Program-made: the position numbers and the translations under genes
Assembly (NCBI GenBank): GCA_001599755.1
Contig: BCHX01000006.1
Span: 3,645,336 to 3,709,335, forward strand
Length of the DNA: 64,000 nucleotides
Origin: Gliomastix tumulicola
Taxonomy: Eukaryota; Ascomycota; Sordariomycetes; Hypocreales; Bionectriaceae
Direction: 5' to 3'
Part shown: positions 32,365 through 43,653 of the stretch, in pieces
Position numbering within the stretch: the stretch's first letter is position 1
Layout of the letters: the number at the start of each line of letters is the position of its first letter
Notes under the pieces: model-generated
Database searches by the model: none
Seen by the model: only the letters and a program-made list of their open reading frames with translations
Told to the model about the DNA's origin: nothing

Positions 32365-33375
32365 ATGTCACCCAAGATCATCGCCGTCGTCGGTGCCACC
32401 GGCAACCAAGGCTCCTCCGTGGCCAACACCTTCCTCCAGACGCCCGGCTGGACCGTCCGCGCCCTCACCCGCAACCCTTCCTCCCCGGCCGCCCAGGCCC
32501 TCGCCTCCAAGGGCAGTGAAGTCGTCCGCGCGGACCTCGAGGACCCGGCCTCGCTCGAAGACGCCTTCCGCGGCGTGCACGCCGTCTTCGTCAACACCGA
32601 CTTCCTGATGCCGTACATCCAGGCCCTCCAGAGCGGCAGCTACTCGCGCGAGGAGGCGGCGCGCGTCGCCTGCGACACCGAAGTCCGGCACGCCAAGAAC
32701 GCGGCCGACGCCGCCCTGCGCGTCGCCGGCGGCGAGACCCTCGAGAGGTTCGTGTACTCGGCCCTGGGCCCCATGAAGGAGGCCAGCGGCGGCAAGTTCC
32801 CTCACTGCCAGCACTGGAACGCCAAGGCCGAGGCCGCCGACTACGTCGAGGCTACGCTGCCGGGCAAGGCCACCTTCATCTACCCGGGCGCCTACAGCAC
32901 CAACACCTTCCTCCTGCCGCAGAGGTACCCGCATCTGCAGGCCGAGGGCGTCCCCGAGTACACGCTGCTCGCGCCGGGGCCTGAGACGACGCGCTTTCCC
33001 ATCATCAGGGAGGCTGCGTCCATGGGTCCCTTCGTGCGTGCCCTGGTCGAGGAGGAGGAGCCCGGCGTGAAGCTGCTCGCCTACGACTGCGACATCCCGT
33101 TCAGCCAGGCGCTCGAGGACTGGAAGGCCGTCACGGGCAAGGACGTCCGCTTCCTCCAGGTCTCGGAGGAGCAGATGCACAAGGACACGGGCTTGCCGTA
33201 TGAGGCCCTCGACGGGCCGGCGTTCCTGGCCGAGTACGACTTCATGGCGGGCGTCAAGGGGCGTGTCCTCCGCCCGGGGGATCTGAAGAGCAAGGTGCCC
33301 GTCAAGACGTACAGGCAGATTCTGGAGGCGAGGCCAATGAAGGACCTGCTTGAGGCGGTGCATCCCAAGTTTTGA
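32365..33375 (+). CDS. NmrA-like NAD(P)-binding protein
   Basis: Single-exon, 336-residue member of the atypical short-chain dehydrogenase superfamily. Seen: IIAVVGATGNQGSSVA (GxxGxxG dinucleotide loop, about 5-20), VRALTRNPSS following the second strand, ADLEDPASLEDAFRGVHAVF and FVYSALGPMKEASGGKFPHC. It lacks the usual Tyr-x-x-x-Lys catalytic pair, as in NmrA-type redox sensors, although enzymes (isoflavone-reductase-like) also belong here. There is no signal peptide. NmrA proteins can bind NAD(P) and modulate a transcription factor; pairing with the divergent bZIP gene makes that attractive but unproven. It converges on the GH115 gene, 142 bp between stops. Confidence 0.88.
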   Translation: MSPKIIAVVGATGNQGSSVANTFLQTPGWTVRALTRNPSSPAAQALASKGSEVVRADLEDPASLEDAFRGVHAVFVNTDFLMPYIQALQSGSYSREEAARVACDTEVRHAKNAADAALRVAGGETLERFVYSALGPMKEASGGKFPHCQHWNAKAEAADYVEATLPGKATFIYPGAYSTNTFLLPQRYPHLQAEGVPEYTLLAPGPETTRFPIIREAASMGPFVRALVEEEEPGVKLLAYDCDIPFSQALEDWKAVTGKDVRFLQVSEEQMHKDTGLPYEALDGPAFLAEYDFMAGVKGRVLRPGDLKSKVPVKTYRQILEARPMKDLLEAVHPKF

Positions 33376-33517
33376 AAGAGGAGATGGATATGGGCGGCTA
33401 TCCCACAGGCTGTAGCATCCCTCAGTCGAGTTAGAATACAGGAAAGCATCTAACATATTCCTACATCACTTAGATTTTCTCATCTGTACCCAGGTAGGTT
33501 AATGTGATTTCTGTCTC

Positions 33518-36500
33518 CTATGCTACTAAGACTACTGCAGATACAGTCATGACAATCACCAGCCACCCACTCATCATCAACCCAGCAACACCGCCCTCAG
33601 ACTCATCAGCCTCCTCATCCCCTCCATGGTCCCCATGCCCATCCTCATCATCATCACCACCATGGCCCCCTCCCCCTCCAGCCGTCTCATCCTCCGGCAA
33701 GCCCAAAACATCCGCAAAGCTCGTCCTGTTCACGCCCCCAACCTCATCCCTCCCAACCAGAAAACTCTCCGGCGGCCCCAGATATGACTCCCTCACTCCT
33801 CCCAGATCCACGACGATCTTCTGTACAACCACATTGGGCATCCGCAGCCACAGCCTCAGCCTGTAGCTGCCCTTGTCGCCCACCTCGAAGCCGCTCGTCG
33901 TCGTGTTGACGCCCTCGACGTCGCGTGCCAGGCCGAACGAACCTCCCCAAGCGTCGTCTGCCACAGCTCTGTCCCAGCCTACGGGCATGCTGCGTGTTGC
34001 TGGGGGGCCGACGTAGCGAACTGACTTGGGGTCCGCATCGGAAGATGATGAGTGCAGGGAGATGGCGTACTCGAGGGGTGATGCCTCACTGAGGTAGTTG
34101 TGTCCCGAGTTGAGGAGGAGCGTGACGTTGGCGAGGGTGTCGTTGGAGAAGATGTAGAGATCGTACTCGAGCGACGGTACCTCGTCCACGTCAAGTTTCT
34201 CGAGGCTCAGGGGCACGAGTCCCACGCCGCCCAGAGTACGGCCGTAGCTCTCGAAGGTGTGGTATGACGGCTTGCTGGTGCTCGAGTTGGATCTGACAGG
34301 CGATGATGCGTTGGCGATGCGCTGGTAGTGAGGAGCATCGATGGAGATGTGCCCATCCGACTCGACGAAGCCTTTATCAAACGAGTCTGGTACTGAACGA
34401 GAGTAGACCGGGAGCTCGATCACCGGATCATCGTAGCCGTACTTGGACTTATCCCACTCCCGGCACGGTGTCGTGACGTTGATGGTCACTAGGATGGGCT
34501 CTTCCTCGGTCTCAGGCGCATTATCCCAGTCGACAGTTACAAAGACCCTTCTATCCCGCACATCGTCATCGTCAGATGTGCCCACGGCCCCCTGAGCCTC
34601 ACTCAAGGTCACCCAGTCTGCACTCACGGCCGCTGACCACTCGCACTTCTCGGCCGTTCCCGCCGAGAAGACGTCAAACCACTGACGCTGTGCGCCGTAT
34701 CGATCCAGTGGAGGCAGCGTGAGCGTGTTGCCGCTGTTGGGATGGTACTTGTCGTCGCCGGGGATGCTCGCGTTAGATGCCTCGATTCCAATACGGACGT
34801 TGCCGGCGAGCGAGGTCAGTCTGTTCTGCACGTAGACTAGGGGAGGCAGAGTGTTTCTCATCGGCTGCTGCCAGTATCCGTCGTAGCCAAGGTGCGTCTC
34901 TGCTTTTTGTCAGTATATGTCAGCAGCAGCAAACAGACAAGACAAACTCACGGTCGAGCATATGCGCCCACTTCCCATCCAGCATCTCATCCCACTCGAT
35001 CGTCAGATCCGCATCGTCATCGCCCAGCTCCCTCACACGATCAGCCATGTCATTCGCGCTGTTCCTCTTCTGCCCCGCGTACAAGCTGTTCTTCGCCGAC
35101 GCCACATAGATCTCATGCAGCAGCTTCCCAGCCCTCACGGGATGAAGCACCATCTGGAAGTACGCCGCCTTCAGCGCCTCGTCGTCGTCGTCGTCAGGAA
35201 ACGCATCATACACAAACTGCGCGTCGTCCTCCAGCCTCGCCCACTGGCCCAGCACGGCCTCAGCCTCATTGTAGTTGATGACCGAGTACGTCGACGCGTC
35301 CACGAGCTCATACTTGCGCCGCGCAGCATACTTGCCGTACCGCCCGACGACAGACGCGATGTGCTCGGCGTGGTCGGCCCCAAACTCCCGCTGCGCCCAG
35401 GCCAGCACCCAGTCCGACGTGCTGTCGATGCCCCAGCGCTCGGCGTCGTACGCCATGTCCAGGAAGTGGCTGATGGGGATCTCGAGCGGCTTCAGGTCGC
35501 CGACGTTGACGACCCAGATCCTGTCGGCGCCGCGGGCGTACGCGAGCTGCATCTGGCTCGTCGTCTTGGAGAGCTGCACCGTGTTGATCCATTTGTAGTC
35601 GCGCGTGGCACCGACGTAGTCGAAGTGGTAGTACACTCCGGCGCCGCCGCTGCGATCAGTCTCGTTGGCGAGCGGCAGACGACGCACATTCCCCCAGTTG
35701 TCGTCGCTCCAGAGCAGCGTGATGTCCTCGGGGACGGTGAGCCCCCTCTCCTGGTAGCTCTGGACCTCGTTGTACAGACACCACGTCTGCGGCACGCTCG
35801 CAATGTCCTCGATGGGAATGTCGAGACCCTTGGCCAGGATCTCCCGCTGGTTGTCGACAAGCGTCTCCAGCATAGACGTAATCGCGTCAATACCCAGCCC
35901 CTCGATCGCCGTATCCCCCGATCCACGCATCGACATCGTCCACAGGCTATTCCGCGCATACGGCTTCGCCCTCTGCACGCCGTACCGGAAGTACTCGTCG
36001 ATCGTCTCGTTGTTCTCGTTGTACGCCCAGGGGCCCTCGTAGTACGTCAGGAACTCGTTCTGCGCGCGCATCAGCGGCTCCGTGTGCGAGCTGCCCGTGA
36101 CGATCTCGTACGCGTGCATGAGCGGATGGTTCAGCGGGTCGTCGACGTAGAAGATGCTCGCCCAGAGCGTCGGCCAGAGGTAGTTTGCGCGCAGCCTCAG
36201 CAGCAGCTCCGCGACGAGACCATAGAAGTGGTGGTTGTAGCCCGCAGCGTCGTTCCACGTGTCGTTCCAGCTCTCCGAGACCCAGTTCGTGAGGCCCGGC
36301 TGCTCGTCGTTGAGGAAGATGCCGCGGTACTTGACCGAGGGCGGGCCCTGGACCTTGAGTGCGCCTCGGGGCACGAGGATATCCGGGTGTTGTCGTGTAG
36401 GCACGTCCGCCCAGAAGTGCCAGGGGCTGACGCCGAGCTGCTCGCTGATGTCGTACAGGCCGTAGATGGTGCCTCTGGGCATGCTGCCGGCGATGACGAG

Positions 36501-37078
36501 GGCTTCTGAGACGCCGTCGATGGGGTTTTCGATGTGCTGGGTGACGAAGGACTCCCATTCTCCATCGATGACGGATACGTCGATTTTGCCGGCTTCGATG
36601 AGGGCGTCAATGTGGGACGAGTGGCCAATCGTTCCTGCGATGATTCGCACAGAAGAGAGGTCGGGGTTGGAGTAGTCTGGGCCCGAAAAGGTGCGACTGT
36701 CGGTCGTTGCGTACTGAGGCGAAGCGCCAGATATCAGCCAAGGGATACATGTACAGAAGGAGGGCGTGTACTCACCACCGTGTTGTTCCTCGTGTCCACC
36801 GGCTTGAACTCGAAGAGCGCCGGGCCAGCATCATTTTCGCCGTTGCTCAGCGTGAAGTTGGTCCCAGTGACTCTCCCGAAGTCAACAGCGAGGTCTCCCG
36901 CAGCACGAATCACCCCCCAGTAGTCGTCACTCGACACGAGGATCTGCCCTGCGCCCTGGTCGCCACCTGCCAGCCTGAAGTTGTCATCGCTGCGTGCTCC
37001 AGTGAAGGAGAGAATCTGCTCTTGACCAAGGCCATAGGCCAGGCCCGGCAGAAGAAGGCACAATGCCGCAGTGCGCAT
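33518..37078 (-). CDS. GH115 alpha-glucuronidase, GPI-tail-like C terminus
   Basis: Secreted enzyme expected to remove (4-O-methyl)-glucuronic acid side groups from xylan. Exons on the minus strand: 36776-37078, 34952-36713 and 33518-34899, giving 1148 residues. Seen: signal peptide (MRTAALCLLLPGLAYG), RIIAGTIGHSSHIDALIEAG, WHFWADVPTRQH, KYRGIFLNDEQPGL, NYLWPTLWASIFYVDDP, WTMSMRGSGD and MLDQTHLGYDGYWQQP, all characteristic of GH115. A C-terminal beta-rich domain is followed by a Gly/Asp/His-rich low-complexity linker and a terminal hydrophobic stretch (GLMMSGWLVIVMTVSAVVLV). That ending looks like a GPI-anchor signal, so the enzyme may stay on the wall or membrane. Confidence 0.92.
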
Positions 37079-37960
37079 GGTTGGTCTTCTATCACCAGCA
37101 CCGGAAGTGATCCAATGTTGCTGGAGTAAAACAATCATCCCAGGTTGCATCCAGGAACGGGCCGGAATCAAGCTTAAATACCGTCACCCAAGCTTCCTCT
37201 CCCATCCTCGTCATCAGGGTGCAGCAATGCACTACCACCCTGCTCCATCTCTCCAACCTCCGGAAGCCAGGCCCTTCCTTGGCAGGCCAAGTGCAGCTAA
37301 CGGCTGCAAGTTGTATCCGGGTAAAACAACAGTCCCCTCTGGCTAGCTCCATGATGCCATTTCCCCGCATGCGAAGCGCTGCAAGGGCAAGACCGGTAGA
37401 TGTCAAGCAAGAGGGGCACACGGCTTTGGTTGCAGTGCATGAAACAGGAAAGCCTGCGGAGATCGTGAGAGAGCCGTTGTAGGAGCGTATATTTGCCGGT
37501 CAGTCTAACGGGGAAACGGCAGTCCAAGGCCTTCGAATTTAGCCATAGCTGCGGTGCTTGGCCCAACCTATGCTCATGTGACGGGGACTTGGAGAGCGTC
37601 GTTCTTTTGGAAGGTGATCGTCGCTTCTTCAAGAGGTCCCTCGAAGCGAGCTTCGTGGTCTGCTTCGGAATCAGTAGTTCAAATACAAATCACCTTACCA
37701 TTAACACAATTGACATCACCGGTGCTCAGACAGACACCTGCAAAGAAGCCACATATCATGACATTGGTAAGAATCCTAGCCCTAACCTCACACACATACG
37801 CCTCGAACGCCATCTTTGAGCCCCCCTTCCCTAGAATCCAAGTGTTACACGTTGTAGAGTATCGATCCCTCTCCTGCACGGCCGACATCATAGCCCAGAC
37901 CACTAGATGCGACCCCCAAGCCGTGTCCTTGTGAATGTGCCGAGTATCCGGTCGCTGTGT
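37079..37960. other. GH115 promoter region
   Basis: About 880 bp between the GH115 start and the stop of the next minus-strand gene. No gene recognised. A single GGCTAG hexamer lies at 37341. Confidence 0.5.
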
Positions 37961-38981
37961 TCATGCAGGCGTAAAGGCGTACCGCGGGAGGGCAGCCATG
38001 CGCTCCTCCGGGCTGTACTCGGCGTCGTCGTAGACCATCCTGCCCTTCCTGTCCTTGTCCTTCTTGGAGCTCCTCGCGGCGGCGGCTGCAGGTGCCTCCT
38101 CGACCGGGTGTCCCCTGACGCCTGCTTCTGCCATACGGATCAGGTTGTCGATATCGTCGTTGCCGGGCATGACGACGCCGCCCATCGGCCGTTGCGGCAG
38201 CGCGGAAGGTGGCTGGCCGTATCCCGGGAACTGCTGCTGCTGCGGCTGCGGCTGCGGCTGCTGATGCACATGAATGTCAGCACATGCACTCGCACACACT
38301 GTAAATACCTAGAGACACTCACCGGCGTGGGCACAACGCCCTCCATCACGTCAACAACACCACCTGCCTTCTTCTTGGCCCGCCACTCCGCCAGCCGGGC
38401 CTTGAGCTCCGCCGCCGTCTCGATCTTGATCTTCTTGCGCTGGATGGCCTGCCCGGGCAGCGGGTTCCCCGTCGCCAGCCGCCGCTCCTCCTGCGCCGTG
38501 TAGAAGTTCTGCACGAGGCGCTGCCGGTGCGTGTCGAGGACCTCGGTCGGGATGCCCTCCATGCCGAAGATCTCGATGTCGAGGCCCTGGCGGTTAGGCA
38601 GCGCGTTCTCGACCTGATCGAGGGACTCCTTGTGGACTTGGTTCATGTGGACGGAGAGACCTGTGTAGAGGAGGGTGGGTTAGGGAGGGGAGACTCTCGA
38701 GGGGACGGGGGAGGGACTGGATTGGAGGTTTGCATACCGCCCGCCGTGTTGAGTCTGCGGCCGCATCGCTCGCATTTGAAGTGCTTCGCTTTCTGGTGGA
38801 GGATCAGGAGCTTCAGGTCCTCAAAATCACGCTCGCCTGTGATAGATGGTTAGTGCCAATCCCTAATCCAATTGCGCGGTGCGATGCTGCGCGAGACGGA
38901 GGACGTAGACGTACAGTAGTAGCACCACGGGCGCCCGAGGATCTCCTCGATGTCGGGGTGATTGCGCTTCTTCTTGCCCAT
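37961..38981 (-). CDS. BuGZ/ZNF207-like C2H2 zinc-finger protein
   Basis: Exons on the minus strand: 38915-38981, 38738-38836, 38323-38660 and 37961-38260, giving 267 residues. Seen: MGKKKRNHPDIEEILGRPWC start, finger 1 WCYYCERDFEDLKLLILHQKAKH (C-x2-C...H-x4-H) joined across an intron, finger 2 CERCGRRLNTAGGLSVHMNQ with HKE, then ALPNRQGLDIEIFGMEGIP. This order and wording match animal ZNF207/BuGZ and plant homologues, which bind Bub3, stabilise spindle attachment and act in splicing. A Gln/Pro-rich run (CAG/CCG repeats) opens the last exon. A clear GLEBS (Bub3-binding) motif was not identified. Homology is strong; the mitotic role in this fungus is inference. Confidence 0.88.
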
Positions 38982-39378
38982 CTTGCTGACTTCTCTCTGC
39001 GTATATTGTATACAACGGGGGGAGACACGCGACAGAAGATGGTATTTGTTCGGAAAGGGCAGAAACAATGCCAACAGTCGACAATCGTGACGGCGTCTTG
39101 TGGCGGTTGGGACAATTGATAATTTGGAGCTGCACAGCTTCACTAATCGGCTAAAATCCGGCTCCACCCACACCGCACACTGTGGCTGGTGTCCTCCCCA
39201 CCTTTTCGATTTACAGAAGGGAAGCACTGGAAAATCACCTCTATCAAATCACCCAGCACCTAACAAACACCCTGTGTACTGAGGTAGTAGACTTGAGCTC
39301 GCTTTACGACGCAGCGTAGGAAGGTATCAATTTCTATTCGTTAATCATAAATCATTTGGCCCAATCTAGATCCCCCGA
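38982..39378. other. short intergenic region
   Basis: About 400 bp between two minus-strand genes; no gene or RNA recognised. Confidence 0.5.
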
Positions 39379-40884
39379 CTACATGTACTGATACTGAGAG
39401 TAATCAATCTGGCATTTGTACGAAAACCAGCCGCCCTGCTCCTGAACGGCCTTGGACTCGTCCGCCAGGCCCTCCAGGTACGTCCTGAAGCTGCCAAACG
39501 CGAACGGGTGTCCATGTATCATCAGATTGTCCCGCATCACCAGCCACCCGTCGTTGTTGAGGTACTGCTCCTGCCAGTTCCCAAACTTGGCCTCCAGGAC
39601 CTTCGCGATCATGTCCGGGTCGCCGTCCTCGGTGAGGAGGTAGCTCGTGTCCTCCTCCTCTCCGTCCACCACCGGCGGGTACAGAAGATAGGCATATGCC
39701 GCGAAGACCTTTTTGGTCTCGCTGGGCGGGATCAGGAGAGTCGACCACGGCCGGAAGGGGTGGCAACTGAGCGCCAGCGCCCTCGTCTCCTTCCAGACCG
39801 GCCAGCGGCCAGACTCCCAGCAAATGCTTCCTCGGCCCGAGGGCTCTTCGTGGAAGACGAGGGGGGCGTCCTCGAGGAACTCGACCTCCGCCCAGCCTAT
39901 CTCGTCCACGCTGTAGAGAGACGTGCCGACGAAGTACCGGCCCCAAGGCTCCCCAAGCCCGTTGCTCGTGCGCAGAAACTCCTTGTAGTCCTCTGGCAGC
40001 TTCTCGCCCACCCTCGCCTCCAGCGCTCTGATCCTCTCGTCAATGTCGGGCGGCGGCTCCCGGATGATCGTCTGGGGGACTTCGTGCCCGTCCTTCTGCA
40101 TGCAGCGTCGCGTGTTGTCGTTGATCGTCTGGACCAGCTGGGGGATCGAGAATCCCTCCAGGACCGAGGGCTGCCGGCCCCTGCCGAATCGCTCCATGTG
40201 GGCAAACACGACCTCTTGAGATAGCATGGCCATCTTGTTCTCGTCGACGCCAATCTTGCGGCGCAGGGCACCGAACATGAGCAGAGGCCAGAGGTTCCGC
40301 TGCTCCATGAGGGGTCGGACCGGGTCGCCCAGGGACATGCGGATCTCGATCTTGTCCAGGATCTCCTGCACCTCGTCGTCCTGCTCGATCTCGCCCAGCA
40401 TTTTGCCCGCCGAGGTGAGCTGCTGGACGGCCAGGGACAGTGCCATGACCAGCGCGCCCGTAGAATCCTGGACGCCCAGCCTCTTGTACATCCTCGAGGC
40501 CCCGCGGGAGTCGCCCTCGCCCGCGATGGCCAGCAGCTTCTCCTTGGTCCTGGCCAGGTCCCTCTCCGTGCCCCAGTGCCCGGCGCCCCTCCGCTGCGCG
40601 AACGAGTCCTCGATCAGCCGCAGCCCGCTCTCCGTCTTCCACTCCGGCGCCACGTTATGGGGCCAGAGGCCGCTCTCCGCAAAGGGGAACGCCAGCTGCC
40701 GGATGCCCCGAAGCTGCCACTCGGACGCGTTCTCGCCCAGCAGCAGGCTGACCAGGTCGCTCGCCGTGCGGATGTAGCCCATGACGGCGAACTCCTCGGC
40801 CATGAGGACCAGCTGCTTGTATATCTCCGGCAGCTCCCGCCCACACAGGACCGCGTGCCGATCAAACAGGCCCTCGAAGTCCAT
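39379..40884 (-). CDS. SUKH (Smi1/Knr4-like) domain protein
   Basis: Single-exon, 501-residue protein. Seen: an N-terminal helical region (FDRHAVLCGRELPEIYKQLV), then from about residue 280 a SUKH fold: ALEARVGEKLPEDYKEFLRT, SNGLG, SLYSVDEIGWAEVEF, a Trp-rich strand pattern and LLTEDGDPDMIAKVLEAKFG near the end. In yeast Knr4 this domain belongs to a regulator of cell-wall glucan synthesis and calcineurin/PKC signalling; in bacteria SUKH proteins are often immunity proteins. Here the length and N-terminal helices fit a fungal Knr4 relative, though it is not clearly the Knr4 orthologue. Neighbours give no further clue. A TATATA lies about 120 bp upstream. Confidence 0.85.
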   Translation of the reverse strand: MDFEGLFDRHAVLCGRELPEIYKQLVLMAEEFAVMGYIRTASDLVSLLLGENASEWQLRGIRQLAFPFAESGLWPHNVAPEWKTESGLRLIEDSFAQRRGAGHWGTERDLARTKEKLLAIAGEGDSRGASRMYKRLGVQDSTGALVMALSLAVQQLTSAGKMLGEIEQDDEVQEILDKIEIRMSLGDPVRPLMEQRNLWPLLMFGALRRKIGVDENKMAMLSQEVVFAHMERFGRGRQPSVLEGFSIPQLVQTINDNTRRCMQKDGHEVPQTIIREPPPDIDERIRALEARVGEKLPEDYKEFLRTSNGLGEPWGRYFVGTSLYSVDEIGWAEVEFLEDAPLVFHEEPSGRGSICWESGRWPVWKETRALALSCHPFRPWSTLLIPPSETKKVFAAYAYLLYPPVVDGEEEDTSYLLTEDGDPDMIAKVLEAKFGNWQEQYLNNDGWLVMRDNLMIHGHPFAFGSFRTYLEGLADESKAVQEQGGWFSYKCQIDYSQYQYM

Positions 40885-41621
40885 CGTGGTTTCTTTCTGA
40901 TGAAGTCAGATGGCTGGTAAGCAACAAGTGATGAAAAAAGTGATGGTGAGGTGAGGGGACAATGGAAGAAGCGGCGCAGGATCGTCGGGGGCATCGGGCG
41001 ACTATATATTTTGTGCACTTGGGCGCTGACGTCATGCCACCCTCTCGCCTCGTCCAATCATCACAAAAGGCGGCAAGCCACCACAGGCGCCATGTCTCAG
41101 TTTGTGTAAGCATGGGCGGTCATCACCACAGGCGATCACGGAGTAGAGGACGTAATTCGGGGGGCATCTCGCTTGAGCGGACGCCCGCAATTGATGGGGA
41201 AGCCCAGTGGCTCTGGGGCTGTCTCAGTTGGCCTCCTGTACGACGGGCCAACTCAGCACAGCTGCCTACTAGGTCGTGCATCACAAGTTCTCGACAGATT
41301 TTTCATTCACGTCGTACGCAATCTAACTAAAATGTCTCAGTAATCACTAATCAGTCGCACGGATGAGTCGGCAAGAGATGTTTGGACCGACAACTTGGCG
41401 ACATCGCAGCGTTACTACTCGTATCATCCCCGACACCGAACAATGCATTCATTCACCAAGCCTCGAGTCCGAACCGGCACGTGCCTCCAAAGTCGAGCTG
41501 AGACATCCTCCCAAAATGGAAATATTGGAGTCGCCTGCAGCTGAACATCGCACAGCGAGGAGCAGAAGCTCCCCTCCTCCCTCCCGGCAGCAGCCAATCT
41601 CCTCTACTACAGTGTACGTTT
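40885..41621. other. intergenic, SUKH gene promoter
   Basis: About 740 bp between two minus-strand genes. TATATA at 41003-41008 is placed for the SUKH gene. No other gene seen. Confidence 0.5.
41003..41008 (-). promoter_or_regulatory. TATA box of the SUKH gene
   Basis: TATATA about 120 bp upstream of the start codon at 40884. Confidence 0.45.
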
Positions 41622-43156
41622 TTACCCAGCAGAGTTCAACGCCCATTGGCTTGACCAATGACCATCTGGCCCAGGACTAATCCCGTCCATAGTAGCTACA
41701 TATCCTTTCCGACTTCTGTGCGACCCGTCGCAATCCTCGGCCGCTCTTTGTCGAAGCTCCGATGTTCCACCACTGTCGTCGCCCCGTGGCCTGCGTCGAA
41801 ACGAATACCTCGTGCTGCATGCAGGGGGCACAGAATGAAAGCTTGGAATATCGGCATACATCTCTGGATACCGGTGGAAGAAGTCCGGCGCCATGGCCCA
41901 GCTCCCAATCTCGTTGATCCGGGCCTCGAACTCGTGCGACAGGCTGTAGAGGCCCGTCTCGGTGCTCGTCCTGTAGCAGTCGCGGAACTCGTATGGCCAG
42001 AGGATGCGGAAGCTGTCGGCGAAGACCGTCCAGAAGGAGTTTGAGCAGTACTGGTGCTGGGCGAATACGAAGCGCTCCCGGACGCCGGGCCTTGGCCACA
42101 TCAGCATGAGGAATGAATGACTCGTCCTTGATTGAGGAGTAAGTTAACGCACCAGACGAAGAAGTCGATTGCCGAGGAGTGCGGTATGGCTTGTGCCGGC
42201 CTCAATAACACCTTCTTAGCATCGCTAATCGTCTTGACGGAACAGATTGCCACTACTGTCAAGGCATCTTACCGACTCAGAAACCACGGCGGCAGCTTCG
42301 AGAACTGGTCCGCCGTCGGCTCGACCTGGTACCGCAGCAGCCTGTGCATCAGCCTGAGGATCGCAAGCCGCTCCGTCTTCCCGCAGCTGCTGAACTGCAG
42401 CTGGTCGATCCGCCGCAGTCTCGTCCATAGAGGCGGGAGTTCCTGTGTGCGCTCCACCGTGTCCCAGCCCTCCAGAATGGCACGGATGGGAATATCCTCT
42501 CCGCAGTCGTCTTCGTACTGCAGCATGTGCCGCGGCAGGGGCTCCTGGCCACTCAGAGTCTCGTTTGCCCGGCGCCAGATGCTCGAGTGGCCGGGCTGAG
42601 GGATGGAAGGCGACACAACGCAGTCGCAAATCTTCTCCGGCTCTGGTATGATGACGAATAGCGAGTGACCGAGAGCAGTGTCGTCGCTGAGGGCTTCGGC
42701 TGCGTCTGTCCAGGGGAGTAATGAGGGCACTGCTGGGGAGGTAAGAGCGTCCAGGGACTCCGTCAGGGCCAGATCGAAGCCGTCCTCTGGAAACCCCATA
42801 GAGCGAATTCCGGGATCCAAGTCGGCATCAGCATCGCCCGCACGCGTGGCCTGCAGTAGATCTTCATTCCGATCCTTGGTTCCCTTCTCCGTCTCCCTGT
42901 GTCCACGTATCGCCGACTCTATACTCGAGACCACCTTGGCGAGATCATCCCTCTGGCGCGTGGTCTCAGCAAGCTGCTCCACAAGGGTAGCTGCTCTGCC
43001 ATCCGACTCCTTCTGGGCCATGGCCTGGACAGTGGCCTCGAGATGTGCAATGCGGCTTCGAGTCCTCTCTCTTGCTGCTCGCTGGGCCAGGCGATCGAGC
43101 TCCCGCTTCTTGGCGCGGCGGGCAGCGGCACCGCTATCCGGTGTGCTCGAGACCAT
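41622..43156 (-). CDS. bZIP transcription factor (DUF3425), second
   Basis: Exons on the minus strand: 42273-43156, 42153-42224 and 41622-42090, giving about 474 residues. Seen: basic region KKRELDRLAQRAARERTRSR with IAHLEATVQAMAQ after it (about 12-45), then a heptad-like stretch to about residue 85. The DUF3425 block is completed over two introns, KKVLLRPAQAIPHSSAIDFF then VWPGVRERF. The start is the ATG at 43156, since the open frame upstream has no ATG. The first intron is only 48 bp and the second ends in AAG. The last 60 residues look unlike the family, so the true 3' end may use one more intron. Nuclear regulator, target unknown; divergent from an MFS transporter gene. Confidence 0.82.
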
Positions 43157-43653
43157 GTTGACGCACCGTGAGCAAAAGATCGTGCTTGCTTCGGAGGATC
43201 TGGAGACTGGACCTCTTGAGACTGGGTACTGAGGTGACAACGAGCAGAGTCAGTTGCGTCTACTCAGCTTGCCCCCAAGGCGGGGTCGGGGGCGGGCCAA
43301 GAGACCACGCCATGCCTCATAGTCCGTCTGGAAGTATTCATCCGCGGCTGGCCACGACTTGACAGGCCTGGGGCATCGAGACGGAGTGGATCTGTTCCCC
43401 GACTCTGACTCTCCCGTTCTGACTCAGTGTCGCACATGTCCCTGATACAGTCCATATCGCCGTCGTTTCTTCCCCGCACTACCCCAGATAACCCCAGATC
43501 TGGGTGGACTGACACGACCTTAAGATGGAGCTTATATCTGGGAGGCAGTATCGACGTTTATAAACTGCAGAGCTGCCCCCGTCGACTCTGTGCGTGCCGG
43601 GTTTGCAACAAGAGTACGATACTCCAGCTTGCTCGTTCTCGTTCTATTTCATC
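43157..43653. other. divergent bZIP / MFS promoter region
   Basis: About 500 bp shared upstream region of two divergent genes. Nothing beyond promoter sequence was recognised. Confidence 0.5.

Noticed and set aside
34917..36509. 530-codon open frame on the plus strand
   Set aside because: Antisense shadow of GH115; low-complexity Arg/Val/Leu composition and no motifs.
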